A stretch of DNA of 64,000 bases, taken from Cymbidium sinense. Taxonomy: Eukaryota > Streptophyta > Magnoliopsida > Asparagales > Orchidaceae. This document shows positions 23,640-35,774 of this stretch, one piece after another. The stretch spans positions 150,155,601 to 150,219,600 of the forward strand of contig CM038221.1 in the NCBI GenBank assembly GCA_021442155.1, written 5' to 3'. The notes beneath the pieces are model-generated. The model searched no databases. It had not been told where the DNA came from and was given only the letters and a program-made list of their open reading frames with translations. How positions within the stretch are numbered: position 1 is the first letter of the stretch; each line of letters begins with the position of its first letter. Position numbers and translations under genes: made by a program.

Positions 23640-25880
23640 GTTAAGTGGAAAGATTGATTGAAAGAGGAATTTGAGTATGAATCCAAACTTCAACAAATTT
23701 AAGTATGTTGAAATATGGATTCAAGATTTTGATAGGATGCTTCCATAGGTTCATTATGTTTTGAATTTGAATTTTGTGATTTGGAGGACCCTTTTATTTA
23801 ACAAATTTGGGTATGTTAAAATGATTTTATTTTGTTTGAATGTCTTGGAATTTTTCTTACTTAGCAAATTTAGGTATGCTAAGTGAAGTAAAAGTGATTG
23901 TTTCTTTTGAAAATTTTATTTTGTTTTGATTTTTTTTTGAAAATTTTGGAATTCTTACTTAGCAAATTTAGGTATGCTTAGTGAATAATCCAAGTGTATT
24001 TTGTTTGATTTTTGAAAATAGAATTCTTAGCAAATTTAGGTATGCTAAGAAAATCTAAGTGTTTCATTTGTTTGGAAAATTTTGATTTTTTGAAAAGGGT
24101 AGGATCCTTTAGCAAATTTGGTATGCTAAGGGAATCTAAGTGTTCATTTGTTTTTGATGATTGAAAGTGGAGATTCAACTTTAGCAAATTTGGTATGCTA
24201 AGATGAAGTCCCACTTGGTTTTATGAAATGGAAATTTCACTTAGCAAATTTGAGTATGCTAAATGAAATTCAAATTGTGTTTAAAATTTTGATTTTGTTT
24301 TGGTTTTGAAAATGGAAACTTCTCTTAGCAAATTTGGTATGCTAAGGAAGAAGTTCAAAGGTGTTTGAAATTTTTTTGTTTTGAGTTTGGAAACTTTACT
24401 TAGCAAATTTGGTATGCTAGGTGAAGTTCCAAATATGTTTTGAAAATTTTGAATTTTGATTTGGAAACTTTACTTAACAAATTTGGGTATGTTAAATGAA
24501 GTTCCAAATATTTGAAAATTTTGAAATTTTTTTTGATTTGGAGAGTTCACTTAACAAATTTGGGTATGTTAAAGTGAGTTCAAATGTGTTTGAAAATTTT
24601 TAAAATATAATTTTGATTTTGATTTTGGATTTGGAAACTTCACTTACAAATTTGATTATGCTAAATGAAATTCCAAATGTGTTTGAAATTTTGAAATTTT
24701 GATTTAAATTTTTTTAAATCAAACTTTACTTAGCAATTTTATTATGCTAAATGAGTTCCAAATGTGTTTGAAATTTTTTTGAAATTTTGATTTCGGATTT
24801 GGAAACTTTACTTAACAAATTTGGTATGTTAAATGAAGTTCCAAATGTGTTTGAAATTTTGAAATTTTGATTTTTTGATTTGGAAACTTCTTAACAAATT
24901 TGGTATGTTAAATGAAGTTCCAAATGTGTTTAATTTTGAAAATGATTGTTGGTTTGATTTTGGATTTGAAACTTTACTTAACAAATTTGTGTATGTTAAA
25001 TGAAGTTCCAAATGTGTTTGAAAATTTTTGATTTGGAGACTTCATAACAAATTTGTATGTTAAATGAAGTTCCAAAATGTGTTTGAAAATTTTGAAATGT
25101 GATTGTTGGTTTAATTTTGGATTTTTTTTTAAACTACTTAACAAATTTGTATGTTAAATGTTCAAATGTGTTTGAATTTTTGATTTATGATTGTTTAATG
25201 TTTTGAAAAGAGGACCTCCATTCAATAAATTTAAATGATGATCAATTTTATTTTGAAATATCAAATTTGTGTGTGATTGTTGCTTTTGAAAGAGAATAAT
25301 TCCAATTAAAACATATGTGGGATATGTTTAAGTGGGATTTCTAAATGATATTTTTTATTTTTTGGTTGAGATGAAATCTTTTATTTAATAAATAAGTATA
25401 ATATGAAGATGTTCATGTGTTTTGAAAATTTTAATTTTATTTATGAACTTTCCATTTTAATGAGTGTGAATATATTAAAATAGAAAGATCATATGTGCTT
25501 TTGAAAAGCTTTAATTTTGTTTACAAATGAACTTTATTCAATAATGAATTTGAATAAAATTCATGTGTGCTTTTAAAGTTTTATGATTGATTGTGATTTT
25601 GGAAGACATGATTGTTCATTTTATTTTGAAAATGAAATCTTCATCAAAGTGAAGAAAGAAGATATTCATTTGTGCTTTTGGAAAATGTTATTAGTTTTTT
25701 TTTTAAATCCTACATGTAACAATTATATGAATTGTTAAATGAAGGTGAAAATTTTGTGGAAAATATTTTATTAAGTGCATTTTGAAAAAGGTGCTTTTGA
25801 AAAAAAAAGTTCTTTATGGATTTATTATTTTAGATGAACCTTTCCTTATCATGAAAATGATAAGGAGAAGTCTTTAAGAG
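23640..25880 (-). repeat. Leader hairpin-repeat array, Tat copy 2
   Basis: Collinear with the array of copy 1. Examples: near 23684-23730 the TGAATCCA..TTCAACA / TGTTGAA..TGGATTCA stem is kept; near 23860 ACTTAGCA pairs with TGCTAAGT; near 23799 TTTAACA pairs with TGTTAAA; near 24320 a unit with CTTAGCA/TGCTAAG and an AACTTCT/AGAAGTT outer stem is complete where copy 1 has lost its left arm; near 25717 AACAATT pairs with AATTGTT, while copy 1 has AATAATT with AATTGTT, a wobble. Unit number and order are nearly the same as in copy 1. Confidence 0.85.
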
Positions 25881-26113
25881 ATGTTTATTTTTTATTTAGA
25901 TCTTTTTTTATTTTACCCATTGGAGAACCAATGGGGTTTTAAGACCAACAAGAATGCGGTCCTAAAACCTAAAGATGTTGGCTAACTCAACTCAAGAATG
26001 AAATGAGCTAAGTGCCAATGAAGAAGAAGGATAGTCTTGGATTCATACCAAAGTACAAACCCATATCGATACTCAAAGACAATGATCATTTACCAAAGAT
26101 GGAGAGAGGAACC

Positions 26114-26130
26114 ATCCCACAAGTCGAGGA
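26114..26130 (-). promoter_or_regulatory. Degraded tRNA primer-binding site, Tat copy 2
   Basis: The minus strand reads TCCTCGACTTGTGGGA, a damaged version of TGGCGACTTCGCTGGGGA in copy 1. It is in the same place, a few bases inside the LTR end. Confidence 0.6.
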
Positions 26131-27619
26131 AAAAATGTGGTGAAATTTCTATAAAAGTCACCTTTCAAATCTGAGAAAAGAAAGAAACCCACAAAAATTC
26201 ATCTTAGTAAGATGCCATACATGTAGATGTACTTATTTATTGGTGATGGATACATCATCGGTATAGTGTACTATCTCGAAAGATAGAAGTCACTACCCTT
26301 TAATGGAACCAATCACCTCAATAAGGACTCTAAGGATGTGCACGCATATAGTTTCCCCACATGGAAAAGTAAAAGCGGTTTATTTTAAACAGTTTGTTAA
26401 GTTCTCATAGGGGCAAGCTAGTTAATTACATCCTAAGGGACAGGATCCCTTAGGAAAACTCTCGATTAAGGTAAATGATCATTAACTTTGAAGATTTCAA
26501 TAGGAAGGACTATCAATCAATTGGTTTTATGTTTGAAGATCAAATAAGATTGATCAAAAGAGGGAGTTATTATCAAAGCCAAAATGGAAATAAGTAGGAC
26601 ATGCTCACGATCTGAAACTAGAGCATCTCAAACTATCTAAATTGGGCTTTACATTTTGAAATTGATTTAGTTGTTTGAGTTGCATTTTTTATTAGAATTT
26701 TAGACTTAGATTCCTTAACACAAGATTAAGGAAATGCTTGAGGTGAGGAATTATGCTTATGGCCCAAAGGGGAAGCAATCAGAACCTAAATCTAGGGAGC
26801 TGAGGGGCAATACAACCTAAATCTAAGGCAAAATGGGTAGTGGTTTGCCTCCATAAGAAACAAACCACCCACAACTTACTGGACGGGGTGGCTAACTCCT
26901 CCTAAGATTTTAAATACATGTAGGCAAGTCTTTATGCTTATGCAAGATAGTTAGGCTGTTATTATTTAGAAAGAGGGTAAGTCCTTAAACTCACTCCTTA
27001 AAGAGACTAGATCATGTAAAGGGACATGCTTCAAATGACATAAATCTAATGCAATTCAAATTTCATTTTATTTCTATTTTTGGACAATCATTTTGACTTT
27101 GGTTAATAGGATTTTTATGATTAATGCATGAGAAATCATATTATTGGCCAAAATCAGTGAGAAGGTAGGAGGTGAGTTTCCACCACAACCCTCAAAGGTC
27201 AAGTTCTCAGCAAGGTGGAAGCCCTCCAATCAAGAGTGAAATAAGATGCATTTGTGCATGATATTATAAAGAAATGCTCATCCGACTAAGGGGTTGCTAA
27301 TTCTTTTATCTTGATTTTAATCTAAGCTTTAGGTGAGGTTATGAGTTATTTAATTTTATTTGAATTGTTAAGTTGGGTAAAAGATTTATTTTTTCTAAAG
27401 AGCCTAATCCATCCATGCCATACATAAAAACAAGGAAGAAACTAGGAAAAATGCCACTTAATGCAAAAGCTAAACAAATCATCAAATAATTTATAAAAAC
27501 AAAAAAAATAAATGGCCATTTGTGGTGGGCACCCACACAAAAAAAAATATCAAATGGGTAGAGCTCTACCCTTATACAACCTACAAATGAATTTACAATT
27601 TAAGCAAAGAATTCATTGT

Positions 27620-27690
27620 TATGGGGTCTTCAAGCTTTATTCTTCTTTCTTCTTTCTTCTTTTTTTTTCTTTCTTCTTTTTGGTTCCTCC
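27620..27690 (-). repeat. Purine tract (GAA-rich) in the LTR, copy 2
   Basis: On the minus strand this is an almost pure A/G run; on the + strand it reads as TTCTTCTTTC text. It matches 52570-52645 in copy 3. It lies inside the LTR on the 5' side, so it is not the polypurine tract for plus-strand priming. Confidence 0.7.
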
Positions 27691-30600
27691 TTTGGATGGT
27701 TGGAATGGTAGATGCTCCAAGGCTTCACATGGTGCATAAGATAGGATCTTATGACCAATGCTCATCTAATCCCCATAACAAATCATTCCAAAATCCTAAA
27801 TATATAAATTTTTTTACATGAAAAGGAAAATATCAAACTACAGGTTAGTTAAATCACACACACAAATCCCAAGCATGTATATTGGACTTATCACCCACAC
27901 ATGGGTGACTAAGTCCAACTATGGATTATGCTTAGGGGTATAAGCACCAAGCGAAGCATTTATATTTTTATTTATGATAGCCCTTAAGCAATCCAGAAAA
28001 AGAATAACTAGACATGTCCTACCATTCATTCTATGAACATACACCCTAACATCAGTCTAAAACATTCATCACAAAATAAAATATAACATCAAATCATATA
28101 CCGACCTAACCTAAGCTAGAAGTGGTGACTTAGGCTAATGTGTGTGCTTCGAAGGTTTGTGTATTATGTAGCTTAGGACTTTAGGTTCAAATTTTCTAAG
28201 TGTGAAGACATGTTCAACTTAGGAGGGTTTCATTTAAGTTGTTTAAGTGTTTTGGGTTATTTTATTTCATGTTTTAATTTGGTTTAAGTGAAATCTACAA
28301 TTAATTACTAAGTTATAGAGGAAGAGAAGAGAACTCTCTTTCCTTCCCTAATCCTTAAGTAATTTTAAGGTAAGTTCACATTTTAATTTCATTTAGGTGA
28401 ATGTTTTGATTACATCTTTTAATCAATCCTAAGTTTAGAAACTCTAAACTATTCAAAAGAAAGGCATTTTAAGATTAAATAAAATGAATCAAAATTCACA
28501 TAACACACATTACTTCATTTCTTTCCCAACATATATAACATGCATATGGATGGACCCTAAGCATATCTATACATGCAAATGAGAATAGTTAACACACTTT
28601 ATGATGCATGCTAAGTAATCCATTTAAGAAAATTTAGAAGTTGAATATGCATGATTTTTAGAAAAGGTTTTCTTTATCCAAAATTTCACATACATACATG
28701 AAAGTAAGAAAGGCATAAGTGAGTACAACATCATTGTTAACCAGAGGTGTAAGGTACAAGAACTACTTAGGGCTACTTAAAAACCTCACAACCGGGTTGT
28801 CCAAATATATACCACTTTCCTTAAGTACAAACATGTATATAAAAGAAATGAAATGGAAAAGGAATATGCAAAAGTTGTTTAATAGTTTCATTTTTATTTA
28901 TGCAATTTATGCAAGCAAGTATAGGAAAATTTCTTAAGTGAGAGTATAGGGATGAATAGGGTTTGGACTTAAGTAAGTGTTGGGATCTTTTCAAATGAAC
29001 CCTACATCTTACTAACTCCTATTCAAAACTATGCTAACATGAGGAAGAAAGAGAGCCTATGCTAAACATGCTTTTATAATGCATCACATGCAAGCTAATA
29101 ATTAAGATATAAGAATAGCACAGTTTCAGATTTGATGTTTTGTTTATAAGTTCTGAAAATACTTTGGATTTAGTAGTGATAATAGCCATCAATATTTTAC
29201 TTTAGCCAACACATGCACATTTGACATAAAGTAAACAATTTTCATTTTATAATTTGAAACATGAACTTATGAATGCATGAATCACATGACATACAACTTA
29301 ACATGTTGGGAAAGATCTAAATCAATGCAATCATGTAAACAAACTCACTTTACTTATATCTTAATGAAATTCTTAAGGAATAAGAAAATTTAGGATAAAT
29401 CAAAGTGAATTTCAAAATGATTTTTGTTTAGTTTGGAGTTTGATTTAATTTTTGAAATGGTGAGATGAGTTTTCTGTTCCTAACCCATTCTCACATGTGT
29501 TTTATATTTTTGTTTAATTTTCAAATAATTAAATCCATTTTTAAGTATTGATTAGGTTATGGTGTAAATTAAGTGGCTTAATTAACCCTTACCTACACCA
29601 CCTTAGAAAAATTAACTAAGTAATTATGAGCCAATGATATGACATAAAATCCATAAGGTATTTAAATTTGTGATGCACCTAATAATGAAAAGGCCTAATG
29701 CAATTTGCCTTATAATTAAAATTTAATTAAGCTAAGGCATTTAGGTTATACTTTTAAAACACCCTTTCATACTTATGAAAGGGGTTTTAATTTCCTTAAT
29801 TAGACTTAGGCTATTAAACACCTAAGCATCTACCCAAGGTAGATTAATTAAGTTTTGAAACTTTTTAAAATTTTTGAAAATTATTTAAAGAGATGATTAA
29901 TGAGTTAACCCTTAATTAAGAAGGGATTAAGGAGAGAAAAGGGGGTTTAGGGAATAGCTTAGTAGAAATGTCCCAAAATTATTCCATAAAACCCCTACTC
30001 ATTGGATCTGACCTTAAGCAAACTTAATCAAAGGATAAATCCACTAATTACACCTTAATTACTCTTAATTTCATGAAGGGGATAATTAAGGAATGAGCTA
30101 GCAATTTTCTAAATTAAGCCATTAATAAATCTCAAGAAAATTATGGGAGGCATAGGTCATCCCCTAAAATGAACCTTAAAAATTTGAGATCAATTGGTGA
30201 CTTAATTAGAGAATAATTATCTAATTAAAATTCCTAAAGAAACCCAATTCAAAGAAAAGGGGAATTCAAAATCCATTGAAAATATTTTAAAAAAATTCTA
30301 GATGAAATTATCTTTCCATAGCATTTTTTTTTATTTTTTTGATTTTTCTATGAAGAGTTATGATTTTTAGAAGATTTATAAATTAATTAGGAATTAATTA
30401 AAACCCATAATTGATCCACCTTATCGGAAGCGTGTGGCGCGTTAGTTGCACTTTACATGCATCGTGTTATGAGCCAACCACTTAAATGTCAAATTAGGAT
30501 GGTAGCTGGCAGCACACTCACTTATATCCCTCATTTCAGATTGGATGGCTGATTAACCAGATTTAAATAAAGAATTTATAAAATGTGCCATATAATCTCA

Positions 30601-31679
30601 GCCGTCCATCTAAAATGTGTGGATGGACAGTTGAGATGAGCCAAGTTCTTCCCTGAGGATGAATGTGAATCGTCCATGATCCAAAGGGAGATCTAAGCCT
30701 GATCTAGCATAGAATCATTCAAGACTCAACCCACACCATCTAGAGCAATAGAGCGGCCAATCCAATGATGGATTTCACATGCAATGAAAATTCCTTTCAC
30801 AAAGGACCAGCACCTCCTAATCTAAGTGGTCAAAAAATCACATACCTCATCGAAGGTGATCACCGGTGCTTGAGATCGATGAGGTAGCTTCGTCTAGTGG
30901 AGATGAAGCCCTGTTAAAAGTTTTAAGCCTTGGGGTTGAGTAAATCAGTGGGTGGACCAACTCCTCTTCAAGATCCTTGGATTGAATTAGGTCTTCTTTT
31001 CTAGAACTTGAGGAAGCTTAGGCTATGACTTAGCTCCTAGATCAAGTGTGCAAGAGGAATTAGAAGGAGATGAGTGAGAATTGGGAATTGGTGAGCTCCC
31101 TTATTTTGCACTGTACAAAATTGAGAAATGGCAGATTCAAATCTCTCTTAAAAAGCTTAGGAATACTCTAAGGTGGGTGCTAAAGATTCTTAGGCTCCAA
31201 TCGATCAAGAGTGAAGTCAAATTTCATTGAATTAAGAGTATATCTCCCTTGGCAATCGGACGGACCTTAGTTTCCATTTTGATTCAATTGACCATATAGA
31301 GTAAGTTGTTTAGGCTGTAAGATCATTGTACATTGTTAGTTTGATCCCTTGAGTGGATTGCCAACCTCCCATGTGCATCCAATTGAGCTTAGAAGGGAGT
31401 TTAAAAATTGAATTTTTCCATAGGTGGTCAGGTTTGGTCTATGAGTCAAATGGGCTGACCCAAACCCATTGGGTTGGTTGCACCACTCATCACTAAGTCC
31501 CCTTGAGCTTTTAGTAAAGCCTCAAGTGATTGTGAAGAGTGTATGGCCAAAACCATGGTCAAATTTATTCTATGGCCTAGGGGTAAAATGGTCATTTTGT
31601 TATTTTTCACTTTGGATATGTTTGGTATGTTGAGAAAATTGGTTTGGCCAAGTTTCATTGGATTTGGAATCCATTTGAT

Positions 31680-32340
31680 AGGGATTGGCTCATGTTGACC
31701 CATTTAGGTCAAAATGGGTCAACTTGGGTCAAGTTGACCAATTGGTCAAATTGGGTCAAACCAAGGGTTAGGTCAAGTTCATATGACCATTTGAAATATT
31801 TTGGTGCCTTTTGTTTAGTTCAATTTGGTATATATTTAGTTTTGGCTCATATGACTCATTTAGGTCAAATGGGTCAAGTTGACCTATTTGACCCATTTGA
31901 TCTATTTGGAGTAGGTCAAGGGTAGGTTTAGATTTGGTTAGTCATATGAAGTGGATTGGTATCTTTTTTTCCAATCAATTTGGGTTAAGTTCAATTTTGG
32001 CTCAACATGACCCCTTTAGGTCATGTTGGATCGGTCAATTGGGTTAGGTATAGTTGAGGTTTGGTAAGTTCCACAAGTTATTTGGAATGGACTTGACCTA
32101 TTGGCTTCAATCAATTTGGCTTAAATCAAGTTTTGACACATTTTTTTTGGTCAAAATGGGTCAATTTCAAATAGGAGGCTAGGTTAGGCTCAAATGTTGG
32201 CTTGGTCAAGTTCAAACATAGGTCATGAGTGAATTTGGATCAATGGTTTCAATCAATTTGGCCTATGATGAATTTTAGCTATGTTAGGTTTCATTTTAGG
32301 TTAAGCGTTGACTTGGTCAACCCTTAAGTTTGACTTATTT
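31680..32340. promoter_or_regulatory. W-box-like TTGACC/GGTCAA cluster in the LTR, copy 2
   Basis: TTGAC cores recur in both orientations. At 31687-31770 alone about eight occur, including GGTCAAGTTGACC and TTGACCAATTGGTCAA pairs. TTGAC(C/T) is the W-box bound by plant WRKY factors (established knowledge). Binding here is inference. The same cluster is kept in copy 3 at 61980-62830. Confidence 0.55.
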
Positions 32341-32368
32341 GACCTAATTTGATTGATTGATCATCCCA

Positions 32369-33965
32369 TGTATTTTAGTTTAGTTTATCTTAGTTTAGTT
32401 TTAGGTGTATTTTATTTTATTTATTTTATTTTTAGTTTTGGGTTTGAGTTTTATTTTTTATTTATTTTTAGGTTTATTTTTTAGATTTAGCTTTTTATTT
32501 AGCTTTTTATTTTTATTTATTTTATATTTATTTTACATTTAGTTTTTATTTTATTTAGGTTTTTATTCTTAGATTTATTTTATTTTTTAGTTTAGTTTAG
32601 GTTTTCATTTATTTTATTTTAGTTTCTTTTAATTTTTTATTTAATTTAATTTTGGTTTAGTTTACATTTTGTTTAGGTTTTATTTTATTTTATTTTATTT
32701 AGGTTTATTTATTTATTTATTTTATTTTTATAATTACTTTAGGTTTTTTTAGGTTATTAGGCTTAATTGGTTTAGGGTTTAGGGTTTTAGGTTTATTTTA
32801 GGATTTAGTGTTTAGGTTAGTTTAGGTTTAAAATTTAATGTTTGGTGTTTCTTTATTTGGAGTTTTAGTTTAGGTTTAGGTTTAGTTTTAGGTTTAGTTT
32901 TATTTTGGGTTTATAGTTTAGAAAGAGAGTTTAGGAGTTTATGTTTAAATTTAATTTATAATTTAGTTTAGTTTTAAATATATTTAGGTTTAGGGGTCTT
33001 ATTTGAATTTAGTTTTAAATTTAGTTAAAGGTTTAGATTTTAATAGGTTTTAGGATTTTTTTTTAGTTTATTTATTTTCTTTTTTTATTTATTTTAGTTT
33101 ACTTTATTTTAAATTTTTATTTAGATTTATTTATAATTTTTAATTAGTTTATTTTAGGATTATTATCTTTAGTTTAGGTTTTTTATTTTAGTTTACTTTT
33201 TAGGTTTAGGTTTAGGTTTATTTTTATTTTTATTTTATTTTAGGTTTAGGTTTTATTTTTATTTTACATTTAGGTTTAGGTTTTATTTTATATTTTAGGT
33301 TTAGGTTATTGGTTTTATTTTAGGTTTATTTTTAGGTTTTATTTTAGTTTAGGTTTAGGTTTATTTTAGTTTATTTTATTTCATTTAGTTTATGATTTAG
33401 GTTTAGTTTATTTTATTTATTTTAGTTTGGTTTGTTTTATTTTGTTTATTTTAGGTTTAGGTTTTTTTTAGATTAAGGTTTAGGTTTTATTTTTTATTTA
33501 TTTTTAGGTTTTATTTTTATGTTTATTTTATAAGTTTATGTTCTTTTGGTTTTTTATTTTATTTTATTTTAGGTTTATTTTAGGTTTATTTTATTTTCAT
33601 TTTATGTTTAGTTTTTATTTTATTTAGGTTTTATTCTTAGATATATTTTATTTTTTATTAGGTTTTATTTATTTTATTTTAGTTTAGTTTTATTTTATTT
33701 TATTTTATTTTTAGATTTAGGTTTAAGTTTTTGTTTAGGTTTTTCATTTTATTTTATTAGGTTTAGGTTTATTAATTTATTTTATTTTTAGGTTTTTTTT
33801 AGTTTAGGTTTGGATTTTTAGGGTTTAGGGTTTAGGGTTTACGGTTTGGGATTTGGGGTTTAGGGTTTAGGGTTGTAGATTTTAGGGATTAAAGTTAAGG
33901 GTTTAGGTTCTAGGGTTTTAGGATTTAAGGTTTAGGGTTTAGGGTTTAGGGTTTAGGAGGTTTGG
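32369..33965 (+). repeat. Degenerate telomere-like array, left block
   Basis: Built from TTTAGG, TTTAGGG, TTTTATTT and TTTAGGTTTA words on the + strand, with a dense TTTAGGG core at 33810-33960. It abuts the copy 2 LTR at 32368 and the LINE 3' side near 33966. Strand sense is the same as in the right block. No open frames beyond compositional ones. Confidence 0.9.
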
Positions 33966-33969
33966 ATTT

Positions 33970-35774
33970 TTTAGGAAATTAAAGAAATTTTATTGCACAA
34001 AAAAAGTCTTTAGAGGGTAAATCTCTAAGCTAATGCTCAAAGAGGTACAATAAATCCAAAAGAGATAAATCCCCTAACTATTACGATAATAAAGGAAAGA
34101 AAGCAAAAGAAAAACCAAATAATCAACAACAGAAAATCCATGTGAGCAACAACAAACTTCATTTGTCGTGATACCAAGATCCACACAAGACTCTCCCAAC
34201 CTATAAAAGAAATCACATACTTTTGAAAGGATGAGTACATTTAAGCAAGCATTAAAAGTTAGAGCAAATAAAAGGTAAAGTAAAGAAAAGGCAGGCTCGA
34301 TTATAATCATCTCAAGCAACATTATATGTAAGCATCCAAACATCGAGAAGGGTTACAATTACATATAGCTACCAAAAATAATAATAATAAAGAGTGAAAA
34401 CATCAAGGCCATCATAGCCATAACCTTGTGACCCATCATCCAAAATTTATCATCCAAATGCAAATCCTCAAACAACAAACATAACCACCAAAATAGAATA
34501 ATTAAGCCCAATAAGGATAATCAACCAACCATCGGGGATAGCAACAATAGAGGGAACCACCAAAGCCACCACCAAAAGAGTAACAAAATCAAAAGGAGTA
34601 ACCATCATGATAGGGGTAACAACTCAAACCAGACAAATAAGAGCAAAAAGAAAAACACAAGTACTCATATCCTCCACCAACAAAGCAAAAAAGAGAGTAA
34701 AATAGCCATCTTAGGGTGACAATCGCCAAATAGGAAAAAAGGCAATATAGAGAAAAAACAAAGCGAGGAAACCAAATATAGGTCATAGAAAGAACACCAA
34801 TAGGTTCCATCTTCACCAAAGGAGCAAAGAAAAATTGAAAAATAGCTACCAACCCAACAAGCTAATACAACCAACCAAACTAGCCAGCTAATATATCCTC
34901 TTAGTTAACCACCACAGCAACAAAAGACCCAAGTCAGTGTAAAGACTAACAGTAGTCATCAAGCCCAAATCATCAAAGATAGCCAGGGAATAGGTCGATG
35001 CAGATAGCAGCCACCAAACTCAACCAAGGCAAATAAAATCGATCAGTGAGTAGAATGGCACCAAGAAAAAAGCTACAAATCTAAGACGACTATAAGCCAA
35101 CCAATAAGGAAACAATAACGTCACCCAAAGACCAACCCTCAGGCCAACTAACCACAAAATAGCCTTCAATTCGAATAATACCCAAACCCAAAGCCTCTGC
35201 GTGAAAGCCAATATAGGAGGATGTCAAACCATAACTAAAGAAACATAACAAAATCAACAAAAAAAACTAGTCAAGAAACGAGGAAATAACCAACCAACAA
35301 TTTCCACCATGCTAAAATCAAGCTAGATATAAACCACCAACACCCCATCGGTCCTGTGAAAATGAAAAAGTTGCCAACCCAGCTAGCTATCCAACTAACC
35401 CAACCAGCCAACAAAGCCACCCTGTCAACCACCACAACAGTAGATCCAACTCAAATAAGTTAGCAAGCATCATAGAAAGAGGAAAAACCCACACAAAAAG
35501 AAAAAACTACAGCAACCTTAGCCACAACCAAAAGGAGGACATAAAAATAGCTAAGGAAAAATAGTGGTAAGCACTAGATAGATAGAAATAAAGCTAAAAA
35601 AACCAAAGCAACCCAGACTGCACTTATAATAATCACCGAGTACCAAAAACTAAGCCAATCTAAAACTAAGAGATCAAAAACATAACCCAGCTCAGGACAA
35701 AGAGAGAAAATAAGTAGATAACCATAACCCAAATGGGAGGGGCAACCAAAAGAAGATCATCAAAAAAAAAGAAT
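33970..35774 (-). other. LINE 3' region or separate A/C-rich segment, unclassified
   Basis: About 1.8 kb without any domain. On the + strand it is dominated by CCAACCA, AACCAAC and AGCCAC text with hardly any long T runs, unlike everything around it. The minus-strand frames (for example 34589-34852 and 34665-34874) are hydrophobic by composition only and I do not regard them as genes. It may be the 3' untranslated region of the LINE, or an unrelated insertion between LINE and array. Confidence 0.5.

Larger units (their letters stand above)
15441..26130 (-). mobile_element. Tat-lineage Ty3/gypsy retrotransposon, copy 2 internal region
   Basis: This has the same internal order as copy 1 on the same strand: damaged primer-binding site (26114-26130), leader hairpin array, gag start near 23514, zinc knuckle, protease, RT, RNase H, aRNH and integrase, ending with a LYLKKYY-like pol terminus near 15495. 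It keeps a 274-codon integrase frame, the longest in the window. Relative to copies 1 and 3 it has many small deletions, mainly in gag and RT. Copies 1 and 2 are therefore tandem members of one family, separated by a single, rearranged LTR remnant. Confidence 0.9.
26136..32368 (-). mobile_element. 5' LTR of Tat copy 2 (about 6.2 kb)
   Basis: The extent is inferred by comparison. The part next to the primer-binding site (26136-30350) is the reverse of 50288-54256, the 5' LTR end of copy 3. The outer part (30250-32368) is the reverse of 61951-64000, the 3' LTR start of copy 3. The outer edge reads, on the minus strand, GATGATCAATCA, and directly outside begins the telomere-like array, which fits an insertion boundary. 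It contains a pyrimidine tract (27620-27690) and a dense cluster of GGTCAA/TTGACC motifs (31680-32340). It holds no coding region. An LTR this long is large even for Tat elements. A target-site duplication cannot be tested because the other end has been lost. Confidence 0.75.

Noticed and set aside
32369..33965. True chromosome end or telomere fusion point
   Set aside because: Repeats are highly degenerate, all in one orientation, and flanked on both sides by retroelements; an internal satellite is simpler.
34037..35211. Hydrophobic minus-strand frames as membrane proteins
   Set aside because: Several overlapping frames are all rich in Leu, Phe, Trp and Val because of the A/C bias of the + strand; no start context or family match.
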